Under the pieces are notes generated by a model, which saw nothing but the letters and a program-made list of their open reading frames with translations, searched no databases and was not told the DNA's origin. A stretch of 64,000 bases of DNA from Bacteroidaceae bacterium (lineage in GTDB: Bacteria > Bacteroidota > Bacteroidia > Bacteroidales > Bacteroidaceae). The position numbers were made by a program, and so were the translations under genes. Shown here one piece after another: positions 7,273 through 15,909 of the stretch (position 1 is its first letter; every line of letters begins with the position of its first letter). The stretch covers positions 1 to 64,000 of the forward strand of contig JAKSLR010000012.1 in NCBI GenBank assembly GCA_024401095.1, written 5' to 3'.

Positions 7273-8703
7273 TCAAATGTCATACAGAGGTTTGAATAGG
7301 TCATCCAGACAGACCTTACTTTGTAAAGCATCTGCATACTCTCCTTTTGCAACACCGAAGGTCGAGATGATGTGTGTACGAACTCCATGGCGTTTGCTTT
7401 TAAGTTCGCTGATAAAGCTCTGTTCGCGAAGAATGATCTTCTGGTACTCGGATTTATTGAGTCGATAAATGTCCTTGCTATACTTGATCTCGAAGAGCGT
7501 GATCATATCTGTTCGTTCGATGATCAGGTCAATCTGGACGGCAGGATTGGATTCCTTGCTTCGCCACGCATAATACTCATGTGGAACTGCGTCCAGACGC
7601 AAGGCTTGAACAATCTGACGAACGTGCCACATACAAACTCGTTCGAAAGCCAAGCCATAGAAAGTATTCTGAACGGGCAGACCTTCCAGGTTCCGCCAGA
7701 AGTGCGGATCGGTGACACGTTTGCGGCAGAAGTTATAATGAAACAGCGTGAACATATCCATCAACTGGTAGATACTTCCCTTCTGTTTACCGCCATCACT
7801 GTACTCTCGCAGGAAGTCGCAGCTGACCAGATCCTCAAGCATGACTGTAAGATGTCCATTGTTCGCAATCTTCAGTTTGTCTGCAATCTCCTCGCGAGTG
7901 TACCCTTCCTTGTGCGCAGCTAATGTTTCGACAATGCGCATATAGGCTTCTGGTGTTTTGTAAAGCGAGGCAAAGAGGCGGCGGTACTCACCCTTCAATT
8001 CCGAGTTTTCTGCAAAGAAAAGGTTGTCCAGATTTTCGGGCACCTGCATGTCTGGTTCAAGCAATCCAAGATAATACGGCACACCACCCAATGCCATATA
8101 TGCCTGAAGTATGGAAAGACGTGACCAACGGAACTTGCGACTGCGCAGGTAACGCTCTGTCTCTTCGAGCGTGAACTGACGGACGTGCATCTGATGAGTC
8201 AAACGGTTGTGCAGGCCGCCCTTGTTGTTGATGAGGTTTCGCATCATCCATGAGGTTGCCGATCCGCATACGACGAACATTACATTGTCCATCCACGCAC
8301 CTTTGCTATTCCAGAAATAGTCAAGAGCATGGATGAAGCCCGATCGTTTGGTATCGAAACATGGCAACTCGTCGATAAAGACAACCAGACGCTTCTTAGT
8401 TCGCTGCGACTTCTTCTGCAACAGTTCGGACAAAGCTGAAAACATTGCCATCCACGTCTTTGGTTGGTCACCTTCATAACCGTATTCCTTCAATCCGTTG
8501 TAGAAAGCCTCCATTTCCTCCTTACGCGTTCCCTCAATGATACCAGTTGCATAAAATGCAAACTTGTCTTTGAAGAATGAACGCACGAGAAACGTCTTAC
8601 CTACGCGACGACGTCCATAGATTGCAATGAACTCACCCCGTTCACTCTGCATGTATTTTGTCAGCTTCTGCTGCTCAATCTCACGGCCTATCAGTTTTTC
8701 CAT
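7273..8703 (-). CDS. AAA-type ATPase with DUF234-like C-terminal domain
   Basis: A 476-residue P-loop ATPase of the archaeal-type ATPase_2/DUF234 family common in Bacteroidetes. The N-terminus has Walker A (YGRRRVGKTFLVRSF, residues ~30-44), Walker B (RLVVFIDELPCFDTKRS, ~105-120) and a sensor-like VVCGSATSWM. A winged-helix part lies at ~260-320 (GYTREEIADKLKIANNGHLT). The C-terminal domain carries PD-(D/E)XK-like residues (WRSKESNPAVQIDLIIER..ITLFEIKYSK), the nuclease-like fold of DUF234. The cellular role of the family is unknown. The gene is full length, ends 3 bp from the island repeat, and is preceded by two palindromes that may be its operators. Confidence 0.9.
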   Translation of the reverse strand: MEKLIGREIEQQKLTKYMQSERGEFIAIYGRRRVGKTFLVRSFFKDKFAFYATGIIEGTRKEEMEAFYNGLKEYGYEGDQPKTWMAMFSALSELLQKKSQRTKKRLVVFIDELPCFDTKRSGFIHALDYFWNSKGAWMDNVMFVVCGSATSWMMRNLINNKGGLHNRLTHQMHVRQFTLEETERYLRSRKFRWSRLSILQAYMALGGVPYYLGLLEPDMQVPENLDNLFFAENSELKGEYRRLFASLYKTPEAYMRIVETLAAHKEGYTREEIADKLKIANNGHLTVMLEDLVSCDFLREYSDGGKQKGSIYQLMDMFTLFHYNFCRKRVTDPHFWRNLEGLPVQNTFYGLAFERVCMWHVRQIVQALRLDAVPHEYYAWRSKESNPAVQIDLIIERTDMITLFEIKYSKDIYRLNKSEYQKIILREQSFISELKSKRHGVRTHIISTFGVAKGEYADALQSKVCLDDLFKPLYDI

Positions 8704-8755
8704 AATAACCTATTTTAGTGGCGCAAAGATACAAAGGAAACGGCATTTTGCAAAA

Positions 8756-8804
8756 TTATAATGGGCTAAATCTGCAAATTTCTCGCGCATTTAGCCCATT
8801 ATAA
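8756..8804. repeat. Palindrome with GGGCTAAAT arms (proximal)
   Basis: 16-bp arms TTATAATGGGCTAAAT (8756-8771) and its exact complement (8789-8804) are separated by 17 bp. They lie about 50-100 bp upstream of the ATPase start at 8703. A second palindrome with the same core follows at 8856. Confidence 0.8.
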
Positions 8805-8855
8805 ATCGATTTTGAAAGATCAATAGAACAATTATCGGGATTCTAAAACAAAATT

Positions 8856-8902
8856 TATATTGGGCTAAATGCAGTTGCTTTTGTCTGATTTAGCCCAATA
8901 TA
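8856..8902. repeat. Palindrome with GGGCTAAAT arms (distal)
   Basis: 15-bp arms TATATTGGGCTAAAT (8856-8870) and the exact complement (8888-8902) are separated by 17 bp, the same spacer length as the palindrome at 8756. The shared TGGGCTAAAT core with different flanks suggests a protein site rather than one duplicated block. Confidence 0.8.
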
Positions 8903-8929
8903 TGCTATCATAAGCTAGCATCTCCAATA

Positions 8930-9256
8930 CTAAATAATCATAGGATTGATAACTTCCAAGGAACCGATTCCCTGTGTAGCCGTTGAAATCATAGGGATAG
9001 TGATAGGTTCTGGCAAATACTTCTGACCTATAAGCCTAGAAGGTAAAATATCTTCGTTCTTGACAAGGCAACTGCAATATCTTATAAAGTAATAGGCATT
9101 TGGTCTAAAGTATATGTTTACGAAAGAAGGAGGAGAGTCATGATGGAATAGACCATCTTTTTCTTTGAGGCATTTAATCTCTTTATAACATACCAATATC
9201 TTCATAAAATCACGTAATCGACAAAATATAATATATTCTATTTCGCCATTTGGCAT
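8930..9256 (-). CDS. Doubtful small hypothetical protein
   Basis: A 108-codon frame running from the ATG at 9256 to a stop at 8930. I do not recognise the product. The C-terminal part (PEPITIPMISTATQGIGSLE) reads like genuine protein, with Pro, Gly and Thr in a plausible loop. The N-terminus overlaps the promoter region of the divergent DUF3667 gene. A shorter start at MKILVCYKEI is possible. It could equally be a remnant of a longer gene. Confidence 0.3.
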   Translation of the reverse strand: MPNGEIEYIIFCRLRDFMKILVCYKEIKCLKEKDGLFHHDSPPSFVNIYFRPNAYYFIRYCSCLVKNEDILPSRLIGQKYLPEPITIPMISTATQGIGSLEVINPMII

Positions 9257-9264
9257 GTTATTGT

Positions 9265-9272
9265 TACCTTTG
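9265..9272 (+). promoter_or_regulatory. -7 element of first DUF3667 gene
   Basis: TACCTTTG matches TAnnTTTG and ends only 7 bp before the ATG at 9280. The transcript would be leaderless or nearly so, and an upstream in-frame ATG at 9250 is excluded. Confidence 0.6.
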
Positions 9273-9279
9273 CACTATC

Positions 9280-10158
9280 ATGAAAAAAAGAGATCCAAGA
9301 GTCTATCTTCGTCAGCTACAGATCATGCAGAGCAACGGAACTCACATGAAGGAGATGGATGCCCTTCATGAAGAGGAACACATCTGCCTGAACTGTAAGA
9401 CTAGCTATGTGGGAAACTTTTGTCCGCACTGCGGGCAGAAGTCAAACATCAAGCGCCTTACTTTCAGAGAGGCATTTGAAAACCTGATTGGCATCTTTAC
9501 GAATTTTGAAAAGGGTTTCCTGCATACCTGCCTGGATCTGTGCTACAGACCTGGACACATGATACGCGATTACATTAAAGGACACCGTGTAGAATATGTG
9601 AAGCCTGTCCAACTGATATTCCTGCTGGGTACTATCTATCTGGCAGAGCATTACCTGCTGTTCATGGAATGGATGAATTCTCCAACCACACATGATGACA
9701 CACTGACAGAAAAGTATCCAGAGCTCACCAATTTCATGCATCATGTGATAGATTATCTGGATACCCCTCCTATTCTGGCACTCATGGCCATTCTGTTCCT
9801 GATGCTCCCAAACAAGTTCTTTTTCCGGAAATCTCCATTCGGACAAAATATGAACTTGGCAGAGCATTTCTATGCCATGGTGTTTGTGGGTTGCCAGATC
9901 TTTATTCTGGCCATACTGATCATGCCTATCAATTTCTTTATAGGATATGACAGCATCAGCATAACTAAATACGCCTCTGTTCTTATTATCTGGGATTTCT
10001 ACCAACTCATGGGATTCAAGTTCTGGAAAACGGTAAGACAATGCCTGAAATCTATTCTTCTGGGATTCTTGCTCATGCTCATCTGCGTCATAATCTTTGC
10101 CAGTATAACAGTGGGATTATATGTGTTAATTTCAGGGGATTATGATATCTTCAGCTGA
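9280..10158 (+). CDS. DUF3667 membrane protein with zinc ribbon (copy 1)
   Basis: A 292-residue protein with a CxxC..CxxC zinc ribbon near residues 35-55 (CLNCKTSYVGNFCPHCGQKS). The family signature RPGHMIRDYIKGHRVEYVKPVQ follows, then four or five hydrophobic segments to the C-terminus (LIFLLGTIYLAEHYLL, LALMAILFLMLP, IFILAILIMPINFFIGY, LLGFLLMLICVIIFAS). This is the DUF3667 family of unknown function. The start at 9280 rests on the -7 element just upstream and on the MKK start of the paralog at 36773. It overlaps or abuts the ogt gene, so the two are probably cotranscribed. Confidence 0.88.
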   Translation: MKKRDPRVYLRQLQIMQSNGTHMKEMDALHEEEHICLNCKTSYVGNFCPHCGQKSNIKRLTFREAFENLIGIFTNFEKGFLHTCLDLCYRPGHMIRDYIKGHRVEYVKPVQLIFLLGTIYLAEHYLLFMEWMNSPTTHDDTLTEKYPELTNFMHHVIDYLDTPPILALMAILFLMLPNKFFFRKSPFGQNMNLAEHFYAMVFVGCQIFILAILIMPINFFIGYDSISITKYASVLIIWDFYQLMGFKFWKTVRQCLKSILLGFLLMLICVIIFASITVGLYVLISGDYDIFS

Positions 10159-10159
10159 T

Positions 10160-10672
10160 ATGAAACTTGCCTATTATCATTCTCCCCTTGGGCTGATTAC
10201 CCTGGCAAGCGATGGAGTGGCACTTACGGGCCTCTGGCTGGAAGGACAGAAGTATTTTGCTGCTACCCTATCAGAAAAAGCGGAAGTCTGCGACTTACCC
10301 GTCTTTCAGGAAACATGCAAATGGCTAGATCTTTATTTCAGTGGCTGTGAACCTGACTTCACTCCCCTTTTAAAACCGGAAGGCACGGCATTCAGACAAA
10401 GAGTCTGGCAGTCACTATTAAGAATTCCTTATGGCAAAACCATCTGCTATAAGGATATAGCCCAGGAAATAGCGCATGAAAGAGGATTGAAGACCCTATC
10501 TGCCCAAGCTGTGGGTGGAGCTGTGGGACACAATCCCATAAGCATTATCATACCCTGCCACAGAGTGGTAGGAGCAAACGGAAATCTAACAGGTTATGCC
10601 GGAGGGATTGACAAGAAAATCTTTCTGCTGAAAACAGAAAAAGCAGAAATGGATAAACTCTTCATTCCTTAA
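10160..10672 (+). CDS. ogt: Methylated-DNA--protein-cysteine methyltransferase
   Basis: A 170-residue suicide DNA-repair enzyme that transfers the methyl group from O6-methylguanine to its own cysteine. The acceptor site PCHRVVG is present near residue 140 (ISIIIPCHRVVGANGNLTGYAGG). The helix-turn-helix with the arginine finger precedes it (GTAFRQRVWQSLLRIPYGKTICYKDIA). Length fits the Ogt type without an Ada regulatory domain. The ATG at 10160 starts 2 bp after the preceding stop. An in-frame ATG at 10142, overlapping the upstream gene by 17 bp, is an alternative. Confidence 0.93.
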   Translation: MKLAYYHSPLGLITLASDGVALTGLWLEGQKYFAATLSEKAEVCDLPVFQETCKWLDLYFSGCEPDFTPLLKPEGTAFRQRVWQSLLRIPYGKTICYKDIAQEIAHERGLKTLSAQAVGGAVGHNPISIIIPCHRVVGANGNLTGYAGGIDKKIFLLKTEKAEMDKLFIP

Positions 10673-10708
10673 ATCCTCTTTCTTTTTGGTCATCTTTATT
10701 ATATTTTG

Positions 10709-10716
10709 TATTTTTG
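10709..10716 (+). promoter_or_regulatory. -7 element of lipoprotein/cyclophilin/GH3 operon
   Basis: TATTTTTG matches TAnnTTTG, 17 bp before the ATG at 10734. It supports that start over an upstream non-lipoprotein start at 10686. Confidence 0.6.
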
Positions 10717-10733
10717 CAGAAATATATGTCAAG

Positions 10734-11459
10734 ATGAAATACACAACCCTTTTTGCTGCATCATTTCTTGCATTCTGTCTTACCTCTTGCAATGAATCCT
10801 CTACCTCGGAAAACAAGGAGGTGAAAGAGGCTGTTCTGGAGTATGCCCAAAGAAACTTCAAAGACGATGTGCTGGAAATTGAAAGCGTGGTCTTGAAAGA
10901 TACAACCTCAAATATAAGGGTTGCCACTCTTGCTCAGCGTGAAGTGGAAGAACTGGACCAGCTTAGTATCCTTCTGCAGGATTCGCTCTCATCGGCCTAT
11001 GTCAATGCGCTGGAGCAAATCCAGAATCTTACATCCAGTCACAAAGAACTGCTTCAGCTTGAGCTGGACAAGGTTACAGAAAAGATTCACAATGAATCTT
11101 CTAACCCACAGCATATTCTTGATGTCCAGGACTTTGCAGTAGATTATGGCAATTTATTTGATGCCATAGAGGCCATACTGGATAAATATGAAGGAGAATC
11201 TACGCAATATAAGTACCAGATTAAGGCCAAGAAAAACGGACAAGAAATCAAGCTGTCTGCTTTCCAAGATGCACAGACAAAAAAGATCATGGTCAACCAG
11301 GATGATCTATCCGTAGGCGACCTAAGCAAGGAGGCACGCATGATAGCTGTTTCACTGCCTAAGGTAAAAGCTTACTACATGACCAAGAACACCAATAACC
11401 AGCAGACACTGGAGATGGTGAATCACATTCTCAATGAACTGAAATCAATATCTAAATAA
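10734..11459 (+). CDS. Putative lipoprotein, unknown function
   Basis: The 241-residue product starts MKYTTLFAASFLAFCLTSCNES, a signal peptide with lipobox LTSC, so it is probably membrane anchored. The rest is acidic and helical with several coiled-coil-like stretches (LAQREVEELDQLSILLQDSL, SSHKELLQLELDKVTEKI). No domain is recognised. It is 2 bp upstream of the cyclophilin gene, and the lipoprotein, cyclophilin and GH3 genes are all close-spaced, pointing to one operon headed by the -7 element at 10709. Confidence 0.8.
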   Translation: MKYTTLFAASFLAFCLTSCNESSTSENKEVKEAVLEYAQRNFKDDVLEIESVVLKDTTSNIRVATLAQREVEELDQLSILLQDSLSSAYVNALEQIQNLTSSHKELLQLELDKVTEKIHNESSNPQHILDVQDFAVDYGNLFDAIEAILDKYEGESTQYKYQIKAKKNGQEIKLSAFQDAQTKKIMVNQDDLSVGDLSKEARMIAVSLPKVKAYYMTKNTNNQQTLEMVNHILNELKSISK

Positions 11460-11461
11460 AT

Positions 11462-12199
11462 ATGGCAAAAGTAAAAATTGAAACATCCATGGGTGATATC
11501 ATCGTAAAACTCTACGATGAAACCCCACTCCACAGAGATAATTTCCTGAAGTTGGCCGGTGAAGGATTCTTCGACGGAACCCTTTTCCACCGTGTCATCA
11601 AGAATTTCATGATTCAGGGTGGTGACCCAGAGAGCAAGGGTGCGCCTGCCGGAAAGTCACTGGGTACTGGCGGTACAGGATATACCATTCCTGCAGAAAT
11701 CAAGCCAGAACTGATTCACAAGCGTGGAGCACTGGCTGCAGCACGTCTTGGTGATGAGATGAACCCAAAACGTGAAAGCAGCGGATGCCAGTTCTACATT
11801 GTCTGGGGTGAAGTCTATAACCCTGGAAAGATGGCTCAGCTGGGAAAGCAGATGCAAATGCAGGCAGAACAGGGTGTTTTCAATGAGTTAGTCCAGCAGC
11901 ACCGGAAGGAAATCATGGACTTGCGCAAGAACCGTGACCAGGCTGGCCTCATGGCTCTCCAAGACAAACTGATAGCTGAGACAAAAGCCATTATGAAAGA
12001 AAAAGGCGAGATTGGTCTCTCCGACATTCAAAAAGAAACCTATACAACTGTTGGTGGCACTCCTTTCCTGGACGGACAGTACACTGTTTTCGGCGAAGTG
12101 GAAGAAGGCCTTGACATTGTAGGCAAGATTCAGGAAGTAGCAACAGCTCGTGGTGACCGCCCTAAAGAGGATGTTACCATGAAAGTAACCGTAATCTAA
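11462..12199 (+). CDS. Peptidyl-prolyl cis-trans isomerase, cyclophilin type
   Basis: A 245-residue cyclophilin. Conserved blocks include FDGTLFHRVIKNFMIQGGDP (catalytic Arg and Phe/Met/Gln), GTGGTGYTIPAEI, and GALAAARLGDEMNPKRESSGCQFYI. A Lys/Arg/Glu-rich helical insert at about residues 118-180 (KMAQLGKQMQMQAEQG, RKNRDQAGLMALQDKL) separates the core from the final DGQYTVFGEVEEGLDIV strand. Such inserts occur in Bacteroidetes cyclophilins. No signal peptide is seen, so it is likely cytoplasmic. It catalyses proline isomerisation during folding. It follows the lipoprotein gene by 2 bp and precedes GH3 by 16 bp. Confidence 0.95.
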   Translation: MAKVKIETSMGDIIVKLYDETPLHRDNFLKLAGEGFFDGTLFHRVIKNFMIQGGDPESKGAPAGKSLGTGGTGYTIPAEIKPELIHKRGALAAARLGDEMNPKRESSGCQFYIVWGEVYNPGKMAQLGKQMQMQAEQGVFNELVQQHRKEIMDLRKNRDQAGLMALQDKLIAETKAIMKEKGEIGLSDIQKETYTTVGGTPFLDGQYTVFGEVEEGLDIVGKIQEVATARGDRPKEDVTMKVTVI

Positions 12200-12215
12200 A
12201 GAAACACAAAATACC

Positions 12216-14768
12216 ATGAGAAAAGCATTTCTATTTGCAGCCTTTATCTGTTCTCTGACTTCTCAGGCACAGATAAAGGCACCACAGACTAAAGGCACCC
12301 CTGCACAACGTGCAGAACAGATGCTGAAGCAGATGACCTTGGAGGAAAAACTGGGTTTGATGGAAAACTCATCCAAACCTATCGAGCGATTAGGCATCAA
12401 GCCTTACAACTGGTGGAACGAGACACTTCACGGTGTAGGACGTAATGGTCTTGCCACCGTTTTCCCACAGTGTGTAGGCTTAGCTTCAACATTCGATAAC
12501 GATCTAGTTTATAATGTATTCTATGCAGCCAGTGATGAAGCTCGTGCCAAGTATTTCAAGGCCCGTCAGGAAGGCAACTACGCCATCTATACCGGTCTGA
12601 CATTCTGGACACCAAACGTAAACATCTTCCGTGACCCACGTTGGGGACGTGGTCAGGAAACCTATGGTGAGGATCCATATCTGACTTCTGTCATGGGACT
12701 AGCTGTAGTAAATGGCCTGCAGGGTAACTTTGCCAATCTGGGTGTAGACAAGCTGCATGCCTGTGCCAAGCATTTTGCCGTTCATAGCGGTCCTGAATGG
12801 AACAGACATACCTACGATGTAGAAACCATTGATCCTCGTGATCTCTGGGAGACCTATATGCCTGCTTTCAAGACTTTGGTCCAGAAAGGTAATGTAAAAG
12901 AGGTAATGTGTGCCTACAACCGTCTGGATGGCGATCCTTGCTGTGGAAGCAGCAAGCTGCTGAACCAGATTCTGAGAAACGAATGGGGATTCACCGGTGT
13001 AGTAACAAGTGACTGTGGTGCTGTAACCGATTTCTACCTGAAAGGCCATCACGAGACTCACCCTGATGAATCTACTGCCAGTGCTGCCGCCCTACTGAGT
13101 GGTACAGACGTAGAATGTGGATCCATTTACGCAAAGGGCTTGAAGAAGGCCATAGAAGACGGCATCATGGATGAAGAAACGGTCAATACCAGTGTCCGCC
13201 GCCTTTTGACTGCCCGTTTTGAATTAGGTGAAATGGACGATGTTACCCCTTGGGACTCTATTCCTTATAGTGTAGTAAGCAGCAAGGAACACCAGGCACT
13301 TAACCTGAAGGCTGCTCTGGAAAGTATTGTCCTCCTGCAGAACAAGAACAACATCTTGCCACTAAGTTCAAAGATGAAGGTTGCCCTGATAGGTCCTAAT
13401 GCTGCAGACAGCGTGATGATGTGGGGTAACTACAACGGAACACCAGACCATACCTATACAATATTAGAGGGTGTGAAGAAATATGCCAAGAAACTCATTT
13501 ATGATCCTGCATGTAATCTGGTGAGCGACCAACTGTTCACCAGTCTCTTTGGTCAGCTGAAGAGCAAGAGCGGTAAAGGACTTGCTGCCACATACTGGAA
13601 CAACAACAAAATGGAAGGCCCTTCTGTAATCCAGACACAAATGACCGCTCCTTTCAGCCTGACTACTGAAGGAAACACTCACTTTGCACAGAATGTAAAC
13701 CTTGAAAACTTCAGTGCAAGCTATAAGGGAACCTTTACTCCTACCAAGAATGGCAGTGTAGAATTCCTTTCAAAGTATATCGGCCAGGTAGAACTTCTGG
13801 TAAACGGAGAGTCTGTTGCAAAAGTAACAGGTTATGCACCAGCAGAAAAGAGCCTTTATAAGCTGAACGCAACCGCAGGAAAGAATTATGAGATAGAAGT
13901 CCGTTATGCATGGACCGGATATCAGGGATTATTCAGCTTTAACATAGGCACCTATTCCACTATTCAATATCAGAATGTAGTAAATAAAGTGAAGGGAGCC
14001 GACGTGGTAATCTTTGCCGGAGGTATTTCTCCACAACTTGAAGGCGAAGAGATGCCTGTACAAGTGGAAGGATTCAAGGGAGGTGACCGCACTGATATTC
14101 AGCTTCCTAAGGTACAGCGTGAACTGTTGAAAGCCCTCAAGAAGGCTGGCAAGAAAGTCATTTTCGTGAACTGTTCCGGTTCTGCCATCGGTTTGGATCC
14201 AGAGACAGAGAACTGCGATGCCATCATTCAGTTGTTCTACCCTGGACAGCAAGGTGGTAAAGCTTTGGCTCAGGTTCTGTATGGAGAATATAACCCTGCA
14301 GGCCGTCTGCCTCTCACATTCTACAAAGATACCCTCCAGATACCAGACTTTGAGGATTACAGCATGAAGGGAAGAACCTACAGATACATGAAGGAAGATC
14401 CTACCTTTAGCTTTGGTTATGGTCTAAGCTACACCACTTTCAACTATGGTGAGGCAAAAGTCCTGAAGGACAAGATCATTATTCCTGTAACTAACGCAGG
14501 TTCAAAGAAGGGTGAAGAAGTAGTTCAGCTTTATGTGAACAGACCTGCCGACAAGGAAGGCCCTATCAAGGCGCTTCGTGGTTTCAAGCGTGTAGAAATT
14601 GCTGCTGGCGAAACCGTAAATGTAGAACTTCCTCTAAACGATGAGACCTTCACATGGTGGGATACATTTACAAACACCATGATTCCACAAAGTGGAGATT
14701 ATAAACTGATGTATGGAGGTTCTAGCAGAAACCAGGATCTGAAGACTGTCTCTATTACAAGACCTTAA
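12216..14768 (+). CDS. Secreted GH3 beta-glycosidase with PA14 insert
   Basis: An 850-residue glycoside hydrolase family 3 enzyme with a signal peptide (MRKAFLFAAFICSLTSQAQ). The N-terminal barrel contains YNWWNETLHGVGR and the nucleophile region GVVTSDCGAV, with the Asp near residue 266. The C-terminal GH3 domain begins about residue 380 and is interrupted by a PA14 domain (about 450-590; GLAATYWNN..NVNLENFSASYKGTFTP). A fibronectin-III-like domain closes the protein (GEEVVQLYVNRP..LRGFKRVEIAAGE). The WWNE motif is typical of the beta-xylosidase/arabinosidase branch, so action on xylan or arabinoxylan fragments in the periplasm is likely. Specificity cannot be fixed from sequence. Confidence 0.93.
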   Translation: MRKAFLFAAFICSLTSQAQIKAPQTKGTPAQRAEQMLKQMTLEEKLGLMENSSKPIERLGIKPYNWWNETLHGVGRNGLATVFPQCVGLASTFDNDLVYNVFYAASDEARAKYFKARQEGNYAIYTGLTFWTPNVNIFRDPRWGRGQETYGEDPYLTSVMGLAVVNGLQGNFANLGVDKLHACAKHFAVHSGPEWNRHTYDVETIDPRDLWETYMPAFKTLVQKGNVKEVMCAYNRLDGDPCCGSSKLLNQILRNEWGFTGVVTSDCGAVTDFYLKGHHETHPDESTASAAALLSGTDVECGSIYAKGLKKAIEDGIMDEETVNTSVRRLLTARFELGEMDDVTPWDSIPYSVVSSKEHQALNLKAALESIVLLQNKNNILPLSSKMKVALIGPNAADSVMMWGNYNGTPDHTYTILEGVKKYAKKLIYDPACNLVSDQLFTSLFGQLKSKSGKGLAATYWNNNKMEGPSVIQTQMTAPFSLTTEGNTHFAQNVNLENFSASYKGTFTPTKNGSVEFLSKYIGQVELLVNGESVAKVTGYAPAEKSLYKLNATAGKNYEIEVRYAWTGYQGLFSFNIGTYSTIQYQNVVNKVKGADVVIFAGGISPQLEGEEMPVQVEGFKGGDRTDIQLPKVQRELLKALKKAGKKVIFVNCSGSAIGLDPETENCDAIIQLFYPGQQGGKALAQVLYGEYNPAGRLPLTFYKDTLQIPDFEDYSMKGRTYRYMKEDPTFSFGYGLSYTTFNYGEAKVLKDKIIIPVTNAGSKKGEEVVQLYVNRPADKEGPIKALRGFKRVEIAAGETVNVELPLNDETFTWWDTFTNTMIPQSGDYKLMYGGSSRNQDLKTVSITRP

Positions 14769-14795
14769 TTACTTACAAGAAGTATCACTTATAGA

Positions 14796-14827
14796 ACAAG
14801 GGAGCCCGAATAATCGGACTCCCTTGT
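14796..14827. terminator. Bidirectional terminator between GH3 and AraC genes
   Basis: ACAAGGGAG-C-CCGA, loop ATAA, TCGG-A-CTCCCTTGT forms a long stem between the convergent genes ending at 14768 and 14831. Confidence 0.75.
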
Positions 14828-14830
14828 TTG

Positions 14831-15721
14831 TTATAGCTTTTCTTTTCGATACAAAGTTGGAGAGATTCCCACCTTTTTATGGAAAAGACGTGTGAAATGG
14901 TTTGGATAGGAAAATCCCAAGGATTTAGCAATATCCGTCACACTTAGATTGGAATCTTTCAGCATATTCTTTGCCGTGGTGATTATCTTTTCCTGTATAT
15001 ATTCCTGAGCGGTTACCTGAAGCTCTCTCTTGATTAAATCTCCAAAATAATTAGGAGACAGATGAAACTGTTCTGCACACCATGCCACTGTAGGCTGTCC
15101 CTTCTGGATAGGCTGACCGCTGGAGAGATATTCGTCGAGCAAGGAATTCAAGCGAATCAGTAAATCTGAGTTTATCTGTCGGTCTGACACAAACTGCCGG
15201 TCATAGAATCTTTTAAAGTAAGAGAGCAGATGACCAATACAAAGTCGGATCATATGGTCGGTCAGATGATCACTTGGAGTCTGCAGTTCTGCAACCAGCG
15301 TATCAAATGCACGAAGCATAATGGTTCTCTCTTCTGAAGACAACTCTAGAGCCTCTAGGGTATCATAAGTAAAGAAGTTAAACATGTAGAAATCACGTCC
15401 TAAACCAGCCTTGACCAATAATTCCGGACGGAATGCCAACATATAACCTTTGGGGCGTACAGAAGGATCCAGGTCCATGGAGACAACCTGACCAGGTCTT
15501 ATAGAAAATAAAGAACCTGCCTTATAAATAATGGATTTATTAGCTTTGGTCAGCTCTCCAAATTCGGCATCCATGAGGATGACACAATACATGCCAAAAT
15601 CTGTTGGATCAAAAAGGCTTAAATCTGCCCACTCTAAGCGTCCTACACCTACATAAGGATGTAAAGTCTTCTGATGGAAGTAGGCATTGAACTCGTCTAT
15701 ATTTTGAATTTGTGTAAACAT
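14831..15721 (-). CDS. AraC-family regulator divergent from lyase gene
   Basis: The 296-residue protein has a ligand-binding N-terminal cupin-like half and a C-terminal AraC DNA-binding domain of about 100 residues. The domain includes WCAEQFHLSPNYFGDLIKRE and DIAKSLGFSYPNHFTRLFHK followed by VGISPTLYR. It is transcribed divergently from the lyase gene at 15910. The shared 190-bp gap contains one TACCACTTT and two GGTAAAAnTGGTA sites. One site touches its own -7 element and the other two lie upstream of the lyase promoter. Autoregulation plus activation of the lyase gene is a reasonable inference. It is similar in layout to the AraC protein at 37766. Confidence 0.92.
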   Translation of the reverse strand: MFTQIQNIDEFNAYFHQKTLHPYVGVGRLEWADLSLFDPTDFGMYCVILMDAEFGELTKANKSIIYKAGSLFSIRPGQVVSMDLDPSVRPKGYMLAFRPELLVKAGLGRDFYMFNFFTYDTLEALELSSEERTIMLRAFDTLVAELQTPSDHLTDHMIRLCIGHLLSYFKRFYDRQFVSDRQINSDLLIRLNSLLDEYLSSGQPIQKGQPTVAWCAEQFHLSPNYFGDLIKRELQVTAQEYIQEKIITTAKNMLKDSNLSVTDIAKSLGFSYPNHFTRLFHKKVGISPTLYRKEKL

Positions 15722-15740
15722 ATAATAAAATTTGACTGTA

Positions 15741-15748
15741 CAAAAATA
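15741..15748 (-). promoter_or_regulatory. -7 element of divergent AraC gene
   Basis: The minus strand reads TATTTTTG, 20 bp before the AraC start at 15721. The putative operator TACCACTTT at 15747-15755 touches it, consistent with autorepression. Confidence 0.55.
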
Positions 15749-15822
15749 CCACTTTATTTTATTTTAAAGTAATTATGGTCGGTAAAAATGGTACTTTGTG
15801 AAAATAAAGGTAAAAGTGGTAT
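15747..15822. promoter_or_regulatory. Candidate AraC operator cluster
   Basis: Three related sites: TACCACTTT at 15747-15755 (inverted), GGTAAAAATGGTAC at 15781-15794, and GGTAAAAGTGGTAT at 15809-15822. The two direct copies start 28 bp apart, about 45-90 bp upstream of the lyase -7 element, a usual activator position. Confidence 0.5.
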
Positions 15823-15865
15823 AAATCTCCGTAATATGGTTCACAATAATAACAGCCAGATGTTC

Positions 15866-15873
15866 TATCTTTG
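15866..15873 (+). promoter_or_regulatory. -7 element of the lyase gene
   Basis: TATCTTTG matches TAnnTTTG, 36 bp before the ATG at 15910. Confidence 0.65.
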
Positions 15874-15909
15874 TCGAGCTAATTTAAACATTAAAAAATC
15901 AATAATACT

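Noticed and set aside
5545..7290. Target-site duplication around the inverted-end island
   Set aside because: Bases next to the two ends (TTTA on the left, AAAT on the right) do not form a direct repeat, so classical transposition is not shown.
9442..10041. 199-codon minus-strand frame opposite the DUF3667 gene
   Set aside because: It is an antisense shadow of a clearly coding gene with zinc ribbon and membrane helices.
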